DNA of 64,000 nt. It comes from Pseudomonas fluorescens HK44 (lineage in GTDB: Bacteria > Pseudomonadota > Gammaproteobacteria > Pseudomonadales > Pseudomonadaceae). Every line of letters begins with the position of its first letter. The first letter of the stretch is position 1. Location: positions 124,001 through 188,000 of the forward strand of contig NZ_AFOY02000019.1 in NCBI RefSeq assembly GCF_000217955.3. The letters run 5' to 3'. The translations under genes and the position numbers were made by a program. Under the pieces are notes generated by a model. It made no database searches, had not been told where the DNA came from, and saw only the letters and a program-made list of their open reading frames with translations. Below are positions 16,836-24,381 of the stretch, in pieces.

Positions 16836-18158
16836 CTAGTCGGTCAGCGAGTTGACCCGCGATTTTGTGACCTGTGTCGGCGCGAAATGGCAGGTGAACG
16901 TGCTGCCGTGGCCGAGCACGCTGCTGATCTCCATTCGCGCACGATGACGTAGCAAAACGTGTTTGACGATGGCCAGGCCCAGCCCGGTGCCGCCGGTATT
17001 GGAGTTGCGGCTGGAGTCGACGCGGTAGAAGCGCTCGGTCAGGCGCGGCAGGTGTTTATTGTCGATGCCGATCCCCGAGTCCTGCACGCTCAGGTGTGCG
17101 CCTTGTTCGTCACCCCACCAGCGGATGCGGATGTTGCCACCGTCCGGGGTGTATTTGACGGCGTTGAACACCAGGTTCGAGAACGCACTGCGCAACTCGG
17201 CTTCACTGCCCTTGAGCATAATCGACGGATCGGCTTCCAGGGTGATGTGCTGGTTGCGCTGCCCGGACAGCGCCTGCGCGTCACTCTTGATCGATTGCAG
17301 CAGGCTGTCGATCGGCACCGGCTGGTTGTCCGACGGGTAATCGGTGGCCTCGAGCTTGGCCAACAGCAGCAAGTCATTGAGCAACGTCTGCATGCGTCCG
17401 CCCTGTTGCTGCATTTGCTGCAACGCACGGCTCCAGCGCGGATTCACTTCTTCAACGTTATCGAGCAAGGTTTCCAGATAGCCGCAGATCACCGTCAACG
17501 GCGTGCGCAGTTCGTGGGAGACGTTGGCGATGAAGTCTTTGCGCATTTGTTCAAGCTGATGAATGCGGGTGACGTCGCGCACCAGCATCAGGTGTTCGTT
17601 GTTGCCGTAACGGGTGATGTACAACTGAATCCGCATCCGGTCGTTGGTCGGCGAAGGGATTTCCAGCGGCTCGGCGTAGTTGTCCTGCTCGAAGTATTCC
17701 TTGAAGCGCGGATGACGCACCAGGTTGGTCACCGGCTGACCGCTGTCTTGCGGGGTCTTGAGGCCCAGCAGGGTTTCGGCGGCGCGGTTCCACCATTCCA
17801 GGTTGCCGTCGCTGTCGAGCATGATCACCGCGTCTTTCAACGCTGCGGTGGACTCCTGAACCCGGTCGATCACCGCTTGCAGGCGTCCGCGCACGCGCTG
17901 ATCGCGGCGTTGCAGATGATAGATGCTATCGAACACTTCACCCCACAGGCCGTAGCCATCGGGTGGTGGTTCGTCAGGCTTTTGCAGGCGCAGCCACTCG
18001 TGCAGGCGCAGCAATTGCTTGAGGGTCCAGGCCAGGTAAATGCCCAGGCCAGCGGCCAGGCTCCAGCCGTAGTAGCCCGTAATCAGGCCGATCACCAGAC
18101 AGCCGGTGACCAGTAACAGCATGTGGCGGATCAGTGTGCCATGCCAGTTTTGGTTCAC
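16836..18158 (-). CDS. phoR: PhoR, phosphate-regulon sensor histidine kinase
   Basis: Phosphorylates PhoB when phosphate is short. 440 residues: two N-terminal membrane helices (about 11-45) with no real periplasmic domain, a PAS domain (about 100-200), a dimerisation/phospho-acceptor helix with His215 in NVSHELRTP, and an ATPase domain with NLVFNAVKYT, DSGIGI and GTGLGLAIVKH. The missing sensory ectodomain fits sensing through Pst/PhoU. Starts 46 bases after the phoB stop. Confidence 0.97.
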   Translation of the reverse strand: MNQNWHGTLIRHMLLLVTGCLVIGLITGYYGWSLAAGLGIYLAWTLKQLLRLHEWLRLQKPDEPPPDGYGLWGEVFDSIYHLQRRDQRVRGRLQAVIDRVQESTAALKDAVIMLDSDGNLEWWNRAAETLLGLKTPQDSGQPVTNLVRHPRFKEYFEQDNYAEPLEIPSPTNDRMRIQLYITRYGNNEHLMLVRDVTRIHQLEQMRKDFIANVSHELRTPLTVICGYLETLLDNVEEVNPRWSRALQQMQQQGGRMQTLLNDLLLLAKLEATDYPSDNQPVPIDSLLQSIKSDAQALSGQRNQHITLEADPSIMLKGSEAELRSAFSNLVFNAVKYTPDGGNIRIRWWGDEQGAHLSVQDSGIGIDNKHLPRLTERFYRVDSSRNSNTGGTGLGLAIVKHVLLRHRARMEISSVLGHGSTFTCHFAPTQVTKSRVNSLTD

Positions 18159-18203
18159 TTAAACTTGCGTCCTTGTCAGCGTGTCGAGCACGTAAGGGCC
18201 GGC

Positions 18204-18893
18204 TCAGGCCTTGGTAGAAAACCGGTAGCCGGTGCCACGCACGGTTTGTACCAGATTCTCGTAGGCATCGCCGAGTGCTTTGCGCAAACGACGGATGTGC
18301 ACGTCGACGGTGCGCTCTTCGACATACACATTGCCGCCCCAGACCTGATCGAGCAATTGCCCGCGGGTGTAGGCGCGTTCCTGATGGGTCATGAAAAACT
18401 GCAGCAAGCGGTATTCGGTCGGGCCCATCTCGGCGGGTTTGCCGTCGATGGTCACGCGGTGGCTGATCGGGTCCAGCAGCAGGCCGCCGACTTCGATCGG
18501 CGCTTCGCCGTCGGTAGGGCCGGCACGACGCAGCACGGCTTTCAGGCGCGCAACCAGCTCGCGTGGCGAAAACGGCTTGGTGATGTAGTCATCGGCGCCA
18601 ACCTCCAGGCCCTGGATCTTGTTGTCCTCTTCGCCCTTGGCGGTGAGCATGATGATCGGGATGTCCCCGGTCAGTTCATCGCGCTTGAGGCGTCGGGCCA
18701 GCTCGATGCCTGAAGTGCCGGGCAGCATCCAGTCGAGCAGGATCAGGTCCGGTTTACGGTCGACAATAATGGCGTGGGCCTGCTGGGAGTTTTCGGCCTC
18801 CATGCAGTCATAGCCGGCCATTTCCAACGCAACGGCGATCATTTCGCGAATGGGCGCTTCGTCGTCGACGATCAGAATGCTCCTGCCAACCAT
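18204..18893 (-). CDS. phoB: PhoB, phosphate-regulon response regulator
   Basis: Activates genes with Pho boxes under phosphate starvation. 229 residues: receiver domain with phospho-acceptor Asp54 (ILLDWMLPG) and Lys in TKPFSP, then a winged-helix DNA-binding domain (about 130-229) with VYVEERTVDVHIRRLRKAL. A Pho-box-like sequence lies upstream (18944-18965), suggesting autoregulation. Same operon as phoR. Confidence 0.97.
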   Translation of the reverse strand: MVGRSILIVDDEAPIREMIAVALEMAGYDCMEAENSQQAHAIIVDRKPDLILLDWMLPGTSGIELARRLKRDELTGDIPIIMLTAKGEEDNKIQGLEVGADDYITKPFSPRELVARLKAVLRRAGPTDGEAPIEVGGLLLDPISHRVTIDGKPAEMGPTEYRLLQFFMTHQERAYTRGQLLDQVWGGNVYVEERTVDVHIRRLRKALGDAYENLVQTVRGTGYRFSTKA

Positions 18894-18905
18894 GCCTTAA
18901 TCCTC

Positions 18906-18923
18906 TTGTCATTTAACTGTCTT
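18906..18923 (+). promoter_or_regulatory. Pho-box-like sequence just in front of the phoB start, opposite orientation
   Basis: TTGTCATTTAACTGTCTT matches the two-unit Pho box pattern with 11-base spacing. It reads away from phoB, toward the small secreted-protein gene at 19045. It could repress phoB by position or activate the divergent gene; chance similarity is also possible. Confidence 0.4.
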
Positions 18924-18943
18924 GCGCCGCATTAGATAACGGA

Positions 18944-18965
18944 ATTATTGCAGTCGTGTGACAGT
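18944..18965 (-). promoter_or_regulatory. Candidate Pho box upstream of phoB
   Basis: Read on the minus strand: ACTGTCACACG then ACTGCAATAAT, two 11-base units with one good and one weak core. It ends about 50 bases before the phoB start, a suitable place for PhoB autoactivation. Confidence 0.6.
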
Positions 18966-19044
18966 ATTTTAGCCGTGCGGCAAGCAGCGCAATCCTGAAC
19001 TACGCTCTAAGTTCGAATCCTGACAACCACAAAGGAAGGTTTCC

Positions 19045-19428
19045 ATGACGCACTACGCTCAATCGTTTAAAGCCCTGATGTTGGCTGCTGCCCTGGCATT
19101 ACCGGCAATGGCCTTCGCCGCTGATCCAGCGATGGAGAAGGGTGGCATGCTGGTCGATAGCAAAGGCATGACCTTGTATACCTTTGCCAAGGATGCTGCT
19201 GGCAAGTCCATGTGCAATGACGCATGCGCTGCCAACTGGCCTCCGCTGGCGGCTACCGCCATGGACAAGTCCAAGGGCGACTGGACAGTGATCAAACGTG
19301 ACGACGGCAAGATGCAATGGGCTTACTACGGCAAGCCGCTGTACACCTTTGTGAAGGACAAGAAGGCCGGTGACAAGACCGGTGAAGGGCTGATGGATGG
19401 TGCCTGGCACGTCGCCAAGTCTATGTAA
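19045..19428 (+). CDS. Small secreted protein with Y-x4-D repeats (COG4315-like)
   Basis: 127 residues with a signal peptide ending at AFAA. It carries two copies of the short repeat typical of the 'secreted repeat' family: LYTFAKD near residue 45 and LYTFVKD near 97, each followed by a conserved segment; a Cys-x3-Cys pair (CNDAC) lies between. No function is established for the family. AAGGAAGG precedes the ATG. Single gene, divergent from phoB, followed by a hairpin repeat. Confidence 0.85.
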   Translation: MTHYAQSFKALMLAAALALPAMAFAADPAMEKGGMLVDSKGMTLYTFAKDAAGKSMCNDACAANWPPLAATAMDKSKGDWTVIKRDDGKMQWAYYGKPLYTFVKDKKAGDKTGEGLMDGAWHVAKSM

Positions 19429-19435
19429 CCTGGTA

Positions 19436-19503
19436 AAAGATCGCAGCCTTCGGCAACTCCTGCACGCATCGCCCCGCAGGAGCTGCCGGAGGCTGCGATC
19501 TTT
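19436..19503. repeat. Palindromic repeat unit of a fourth type
   Basis: Outer arms AAAGATCGCAGCC and GGCTGCGATCTTT are perfect complements (13 bp). Inner arms CTCCTGC and GCAGGAG make the 68-base element one long hairpin. It lies between convergent genes (the secreted-repeat gene and ubiA) and could end transcription from both sides. Confidence 0.8.
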
Positions 19504-19511
19504 CAAACCGG

Positions 19512-20402
19512 TCAACGCAACGCGTAATCCAGCACGATCCCGATGAAAATCGCCAACCCGGCCCAATGGTTATGCAGGAAGGCCCGGAAACACTTGAGTC
19601 GGTCCCTGTCGCGGGTGTACCAGAACTCCCAGGCAAAGCACGCGGCCGCTGCCAGCAGCCCGAGGTGAAACCAGCCGCCCAGCTCGAATTTCGATCCGGC
19701 CAGCAGCAGGCACCCCAGAGCCAGCCCTTGCAGGGTGAGAATGATCACCCGATCGGCATCGCCAAACAGAATCGCCGTGGATTTCACGCCAATCTTCAAA
19801 TCGTCGTCGCGGTCGGTCATGGCGTAATAGGTGTCATAGCCCACTGTCCACAGCAGGTTGGCAATCCACAGCAACCAGGCGATGGCCGGCAGTTCACCGG
19901 TTTCGGCGGTGAACGCCATCGGCATGCCCCAGGAGAACGCCGCGCCCAGTACCACTTGCGGGTAATAGGTGTAGCGCTTCATGAACGGGTAAGTGGCGGC
20001 CAGCGCCAGACCACCGAACGACAGCCAGACCGTGGCTGCGTTGGTGCACAGCACCAGCAGGAAGCTCACGCCCATCAGCAATGCGAAAAACACCAGCGCT
20101 TCTTTGGAGCTGATCTTGCCGCTGACCAAGGGCCGCTGTTCGGTCCGTTTCACGTGACCGTCGACCTTGCGGTCCGCCCAGTCATTGATCACGCAGCCAC
20201 CCGCGCGGGTCAGCACCACGCCAAGGACGAAAATCGCGATATTGGCCAGTGACGGCGAACCTTTGCCGGCAATCCACAGCGCCCACAACGTTGGCCACAG
20301 CAGCAGGTAAATGCCGATGGGCTTGTCCATGCGGGTCAACTGGATGAAGTCCCAGGCTCGCGGGTTCACGCGATTCAATGATTTGAGCAGGCTTTGGTAC
20401 AT
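19512..20402 (-). CDS. ubiA: UbiA, 4-hydroxybenzoate polyprenyltransferase
   Basis: Attaches the polyprenyl tail to 4-hydroxybenzoate in ubiquinone synthesis, in the inner membrane. 296 residues with about eight helices. The two Asp-rich Mg2+/diphosphate motifs are visible: NDWADRKVDGHVKRT (about residues 70-84) and YAMTDRDDDLKIG (about 190-202). The start codon overlaps the ubiC stop (TGATG), so the genes are translationally coupled and substrate supply is directly linked. The frame upstream to 20561 is ubiC read out of phase. Confidence 0.96.
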   Translation of the reverse strand: MYQSLLKSLNRVNPRAWDFIQLTRMDKPIGIYLLLWPTLWALWIAGKGSPSLANIAIFVLGVVLTRAGGCVINDWADRKVDGHVKRTEQRPLVSGKISSKEALVFFALLMGVSFLLVLCTNAATVWLSFGGLALAATYPFMKRYTYYPQVVLGAAFSWGMPMAFTAETGELPAIAWLLWIANLLWTVGYDTYYAMTDRDDDLKIGVKSTAILFGDADRVIILTLQGLALGCLLLAGSKFELGGWFHLGLLAAAACFAWEFWYTRDRDRLKCFRAFLHNHWAGLAIFIGIVLDYALR

Positions 20403-20965
20403 CAGCAGTTCTCCGTATTCGCGCGGGCAGCGCGCCACAGGGCTGGCAGGAATATTTCCGCGACCAGCACGCTCAAGTCCCCCCGGTCGAAACGCGAGCG
20501 CCGGCCCCACAGTTGCGGCGCCTGAGATTCGCTGGGCAACCACTCGACAGGATAGTGACAAACCTCAATGGCGCGGCGCTGGAACGCCTGATCGCAAAAC
20601 AGCAACTCGCCCAGGGAGCGGCTGCCCAACTCATCCATATTCAACCCGCCGTCCTGCAACGAACTGCGTGCCGCCACACTACGGGCAAACACCCAGGCTT
20701 CGCCATGACCGCGCAAATACACCTCACGAACCCAGCCTTCACTGCCTTCGGGCAACGCTAGCGCGGCGCATTCATCGGCGCGCAAAGGCTGCCAGCCTTC
20801 GAGCAACGGCGTCACGCTGAAGCTGTCATCCGACAAACGGGTCAGGCGGCGGGTGAGCGAGCCCTCATCGAACAGCCAGTCGAGGGTTTGCGCGTCGGGA
20901 AGCGGGGACAGCTGGCTTTGTGGCAGCCAGAACAGAGCAGGGGCGAGGGGTTTTGAGTGCGGCAC
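20402..20965 (-). CDS. ubiC: UbiC, chorismate pyruvate-lyase
   Basis: Releases pyruvate from chorismate to give 4-hydroxybenzoate, the substrate of UbiA. 187 residues, normal length. Family features include W-L-DEGSLTRRL near residue 30 and the C-terminal RSRF/LSVLVAEIFLPAL region. One-base stop/start overlap with ubiA. Divergent from rubA across a 200-base gap that contains a strong dyad. Confidence 0.94.
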   Translation of the reverse strand: MPHSKPLAPALFWLPQSQLSPLPDAQTLDWLFDEGSLTRRLTRLSDDSFSVTPLLEGWQPLRADECAALALPEGSEGWVREVYLRGHGEAWVFARSVAARSSLQDGGLNMDELGSRSLGELLFCDQAFQRRAIEVCHYPVEWLPSESQAPQLWGRRSRFDRGDLSVLVAEIFLPALWRAARANTENC

Positions 20966-21025
20966 AGTGAGTCAGTATTGGCAGCAAATGAGGCGGCGAG
21001 CTTACCATGTCGGTTGGTGATATTG

Positions 21026-21082
21026 ACTGATCAGACGGGGTAATGGCCGTGAACAGGCTTGCATCTAACCCGCCTGATCAGT
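21026..21082. promoter_or_regulatory. 14-bp dyad in the ubiC-rubA divergent promoter region
   Basis: ACTGATCAGACGGG (21026-21039) and CCCGCCTGATCAGT (21069-21082) are inverted copies with one mismatch, 29 bases apart. Each arm contains the palindrome TGATCA. Lying between two 5' ends, it is more likely an operator or a 5' leader hairpin than a terminator. Confidence 0.55.
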
Positions 21083-21166
21083 ACAAAACGCCTTGAGCCG
21101 GACGGCAGACCTTTATCGGGCGACCGTTCGCGCCAGCAAAAGCCTGAGAACCTGAGGAAACAAGCA

Positions 21167-21337
21167 ATGAAGAAGTGGCAATGCGTGGTCTGTGGGCTGA
21201 TCTACAACGAAGCCGACGGCTGGCCGGATGACGGTATCGCGGCCGGGACCTTGTGGCAGGACGTACCGGAAGACTGGCTGTGTCCGGACTGTGGCGTCGG
21301 CAAAATGGATTTCGAGATGATCGAAATCGCTGCCTGA
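21167..21337 (+). CDS. rubA: Rubredoxin
   Basis: Small electron carrier, 56 residues, with one Fe(Cys)4 centre. Ligands are in CVVCG (residues 6-9) and CPDCG (about 39-42), separated by the usual Tyr/Asp/Pro-rich loop. It passes electrons from rubredoxin reductase (next gene, 34 bases downstream) to acceptors such as alkane hydroxylases or oxygen-detoxifying enzymes. The ATG at 21167 follows GAGGAAACA. The upstream frame to 21059 lacks rubredoxin similarity. Only one rubredoxin is present here. Confidence 0.96.
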   Translation: MKKWQCVVCGLIYNEADGWPDDGIAAGTLWQDVPEDWLCPDCGVGKMDFEMIEIAA

Positions 21338-21371
21338 TCACAGATTTTCATGAATTGAAGAGGAGTAAGGA

Positions 21372-22520
21372 ATGAACGCACCTGTCGTGATCGTCGGCAC
21401 TGGGCTGGCTGGCTACAACCTGGCCCGGGAGTTTCGCAAACTCGATGGCGAAACACCGCTGCTGTTGATTACCGCAGATGACGGACGCTCTTACTCCAAA
21501 CCGATGCTCTCTACCGGTTTCGGCAAGAACAAGGACGCCGATGGCCTGAGCATGGCCGAGCCCGGCGCCATGGCCGAACAGCTGAAAGCTGAAGTGCGGA
21601 CCCACACGCGCATCAGCGGCATCGACCCCGGCCACAAACGCCTGTGGATCGGCGAAGAAGCCGTGGCCTATCGCGACCTGATCCTCGCCTGGGGCGCGGA
21701 AACCGTGCGCGTGCCGGTGCAGGGCGATGCGCCCGAAGCGATCTTCCCGATCAACGACCTCGAAGACTACGCGCGCTTTCGGGCGGCGGCTGCCGGTAAG
21801 CGTCGAGTGTTGCTGCTCGGTGCTGGCCTGATCGGTTGTGAGTTCGCCAACGACCTGATCCTCGGTGGTTACGACGTGCAACTGGTCGCGCCGTGCGAAC
21901 AAGTCATGCCGACGCTGCTTCACCCGGCGGCAGCCGCAGCCGTGCAGGCCGGGCTGGAAAGCCTGGGCGCGCAGTTCCACCTCGGTCCGGTACTCAATAG
22001 CTTGCAGCGTACCGATGACGGGCTCGAAGGGCATTTGTCCGATGGCCAGGTGATCCCCTGCGACGTCGTGGTTTCAGCCATTGGCCTGCGCCCACGCATC
22101 GATCTGGCGGCCGCTGCCGGTTTGCAGATCAATCGCGGTGTGGTCGTTGACCGCCATCTGAAGACTTCTCACGCCAATATCTACGCCTTGGGCGATTGCG
22201 CCGAGGTCGATGGACTGAACTTGCTGTACGTGATGCCCCTGATGAGCTGTGCGCGTGCGCTGGCTCAGACCCTGGCCGGCAACCCGACGGCGGTCAGCTA
22301 TGGTGCGATGCCGATTACCGTGAAAACACCGGTCTGCCCATTGGTGGTTTCCCCGCCGCCACGGGGTTTTGAGGGTGTCTGGACCGTCGAAGGGCAGGGC
22401 GCCGACATCAAGGCGCTGTGCCGTGATGCCAGCGGAAAACTGCTGGGTTACGCCCTCACCGGGGCGGCGGTGATGGAGAAACTCGCTCTAAACAAGGAAC
22501 TTCCGGCGCTTCTGGCGTAA
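21372..22520 (+). CDS. rubB: Rubredoxin-NAD(+) reductase
   Basis: FAD enzyme reducing rubredoxin with NADH. 382 residues: N-terminal FAD fold VIVGTGLAGYNLAREF, the NAD-binding fold VLLLGAGLIGCEFAND (about residue 145), and the second FAD contact NIYALGDCAEVDG (about 270). AAGAGGAGTAAGG precedes the ATG. Operon with rubA. Similar enzymes act in alkane oxidation, but no alkane hydroxylase is in this window, so a stress or redox role is equally likely. Confidence 0.94.
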   Translation: MNAPVVIVGTGLAGYNLAREFRKLDGETPLLLITADDGRSYSKPMLSTGFGKNKDADGLSMAEPGAMAEQLKAEVRTHTRISGIDPGHKRLWIGEEAVAYRDLILAWGAETVRVPVQGDAPEAIFPINDLEDYARFRAAAAGKRRVLLLGAGLIGCEFANDLILGGYDVQLVAPCEQVMPTLLHPAAAAAVQAGLESLGAQFHLGPVLNSLQRTDDGLEGHLSDGQVIPCDVVVSAIGLRPRIDLAAAAGLQINRGVVVDRHLKTSHANIYALGDCAEVDGLNLLYVMPLMSCARALAQTLAGNPTAVSYGAMPITVKTPVCPLVVSPPPRGFEGVWTVEGQGADIKALCRDASGKLLGYALTGAAVMEKLALNKELPALLA

Positions 22521-22677
22521 ATACTGGGCGTTCTGTCGGAATCACCGCGCTTTCGCCCCTACAAAGGTCGCCCCGAGACTGGCGTCGCTCGTAAGCGCGT
22601 GCCATCCTCACTCCTGTCTGCCGCAGAGTAGAGCCTGCGGCGCCTTGGGCGCTGTTCCGGAAGAACAGCACGGACAT

Positions 22678-22685
22678 AACAACAA
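22678..22685 (+). promoter_or_regulatory. Candidate Hfq/Crc CA motif in the HU leader
   Basis: AACAACAA, extended as AACAACAAAAAAC, lies 24 bases before the HU ATG and fits the A-A-N triplet motif bound by Hfq with Crc in pseudomonads. Such short motifs arise by chance, so this is only a candidate. Confidence 0.3.
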
Positions 22686-22709
22686 AAAACCGTCAAAGAG
22701 GCTTCACTC

Positions 22710-22985
22710 ATGCGTAAACCAGAACTCGCCGCAGCCATCGCTGAAAAGGCTGACCTCACCAAAGAGCAGGCTAACCGCGTCCTCAACGCCGTTCTCGAAG
22801 AAATCACCGGCGCCCTGCACCGTAAAGACAGCGTCACCCTGGTGGGCTTCGGTACTTTCCTGCAACGTCACCGTGGTGCTCGCACCGGCAAGAACCCGCA
22901 AACCGGTGAGCCAGTGAAAATCAAGGCCAGCAACACCGTTGCGTTCAAGCCTGGCAAATCGTTGAAAGACAGCGTCAATCCATAA
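22710..22985 (+). CDS. hupA: HU family nucleoid protein
   Basis: 91-residue histone-like DNA-bending protein. It has the helical N-terminus (MRKPELAAAIAEKADLTKEQ), the GFGTF turn, and the DNA-inserting arm RTGKNPQTGEPVKIKA with the key Pro. The position after rubB matches the pseudomonad HU paralogue usually named hupA. Monocistronic, with a strong terminator just after. The symbol is less certain than the family, since pseudomonads have several HU genes. Confidence 0.93.
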   Translation: MRKPELAAAIAEKADLTKEQANRVLNAVLEEITGALHRKDSVTLVGFGTFLQRHRGARTGKNPQTGEPVKIKASNTVAFKPGKSLKDSVNP

Positions 22986-23024
22986 ATGCTACGAACTCCC
23001 TGAATTGCGGGGAGATTCGTATTG

Positions 23025-23062
23025 AAAATGGGCACGCCAACCAGGTTGGGTGCCCATTTTTT
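23025..23062 (+). terminator. Intrinsic terminator after HU gene
   Basis: AAAATGGGCAC and GTGCCCATTTT form a perfect 11-bp stem, with CCAACC/GGTTGG extending it inside, followed by TT. It marks the left edge of the accessory region. Confidence 0.9.
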
Positions 23063-23214
23063 ATACATACATTAAGTGTTAGATATATTGGGTTGCTAAA
23101 ATTTATTACAGATGATCATCGGCTGTGTATTTGTGGAGATGTTCACATGTGCGCAGAAAACTCTTCAATAACGATCATGCGATGACCCTTTTCAATTGCC
23201 AGGAGCTTGGTTGT

Positions 23215-23706
23215 TCATCCATAGGTAGCTAGTACCATGTGGGCAAACTCTTTCTTGCTTAGCTGAAGATAAGAGTGCTGCTCCAAGTACGTGCGCCATG
23301 CGGATTCAAGCATGGGTCCATCGATATCGCCGTCGGTAGCGAGATAAGCTGCAGCATCGTCCTTCACCGCTTGGGTGTAGTGTTTCGAGGGGCCATCTTT
23401 AGTGGCATCTGAGGTCGAAATAAACGGCCAGGCCGTTGTAAAGATCAACCCGAATCCAGTCAGCATTGAGTATTCAAGGGGGCCAGCCTTTTCCAGGCAG
23501 CCAAGACCGATGCACCCTTCAGCCCGAACAGAGGCGCTAGCTACGAGCGTGAATATGGCAACCCAATAGCACCCGAAGGCAAGCGCCTGACTGTGCAGTT
23601 TGACGGGCGGGCATTTGTAGTCATCGGGTGGGGCATGATTATCAGCCATTGGGATTGAATTCCTCATGGGGAGTTTGATCGGTCGTGGTTTCTGGTGATA
23701 GTTCAT
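23215..23706 (-). CDS. DUF2388-like small protein, T6SS effector neighbourhood
   Basis: Up to 163 residues. A hydrophobic segment (LAFGCYWVAIFTLVASASVRA) looks like a signal peptide or anchor. The C-terminal half (STSDAT...KDDAAAYLATDG...ESAWRTYL) resembles DUF2388 proteins, small secreted proteins of unknown role. The ATG at 23706 lies 3 bases after the preceding stop, suggesting translational coupling. The ATG at 23649, with GAGGA upstream, would place the hydrophobic part at the true N-terminus. As the last gene of the vgrG-tle1-immunity string it may be a second immunity factor; that is inference. Confidence 0.65.
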   Translation of the reverse strand: MNYHQKPRPIKLPMRNSIPMADNHAPPDDYKCPPVKLHSQALAFGCYWVAIFTLVASASVRAEGCIGLGCLEKAGPLEYSMLTGFGLIFTTAWPFISTSDATKDGPSKHYTQAVKDDAAAYLATDGDIDGPMLESAWRTYLEQHSYLQLSKKEFAHMVLATYG

Positions 23707-23709
23707 CGG

Positions 23710-24381
23710 TCACCAGGAGCCATAGGGAATGCCGAACTGGTCGATGTAGGCTTGGGATTCTTCTGAAAGGGGTCGATGTTTTCCGTTGGAGGTGCCGCCG
23801 TAAGGGCCTTCGGGATTGATCGTGCCTTGTACGCGGGTGACTTCGGCCGACTTCAGGCAAGGGCCACCCAAATACACTTTGGCGATACCGCTAGGTGCCA
23901 AGCCAATAATCAGAATGTTTCGGTAATCGGTTTTCCATTTACCAACCGCGCCGCAATAAGCTTCTTCGCTTTTGAGCATGGCTGTTCTAACCGATTCAGG
24001 GATCTTGATGAACGCCTCATAAGTTTGCGGCTCAGCCAGCGACTGCCAGCGCACGTAGACCAAATGGGGTAGGTCCGCTCCGGTCACGCGTCGGCCACTG
24101 CCCGTCGGATGCTCAGGCCACCCTTTGGGTTTACCGAGAAACTTCTCAGGTATCCCTTTGCTGAGCGCGCGGGGATAACCCGTAGACACTCCTCCGCTAC
24201 CTGCGCCGCGGAACACGTGTCCATTGATATCAACGACATCCGCCGTTTCAATCCAAACCTCCATGTAGGGTCGCCCAAAGAAATTGAGATCCCAGGTTTC
24301 ATAAGGGAGTGCTCGACTTTTTCCGAATGCGCACCCGCCCAAAAAAACGGCCATCAACAGCACAACGCTTTTCTTAAACAT
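23710..24381 (-). CDS. DUF2931 family lipoprotein, likely Tle1 immunity protein
   Basis: 223 residues with a lipoprotein signal (MFKKSVVLLMAVFLGGCAFG; Cys17 would be lipidated). The rest (LPYETWDLNFFGRPYMEVW...) matches the DUF2931 family as I know it, which often lies next to DUF2235 phospholipase effectors and fits a periplasmic immunity role. Its ATG overlaps the effector stop by 8 bases (ATGTTTAA), so production was coupled. The frame is intact although the effector gene is broken. Confidence 0.78.
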   Translation of the reverse strand: MFKKSVVLLMAVFLGGCAFGKSRALPYETWDLNFFGRPYMEVWIETADVVDINGHVFRGAGSGGVSTGYPRALSKGIPEKFLGKPKGWPEHPTGSGRRVTGADLPHLVYVRWQSLAEPQTYEAFIKIPESVRTAMLKSEEAYCGAVGKWKTDYRNILIIGLAPSGIAKVYLGGPCLKSAEVTRVQGTINPEGPYGGTSNGKHRPLSEESQAYIDQFGIPYGSW

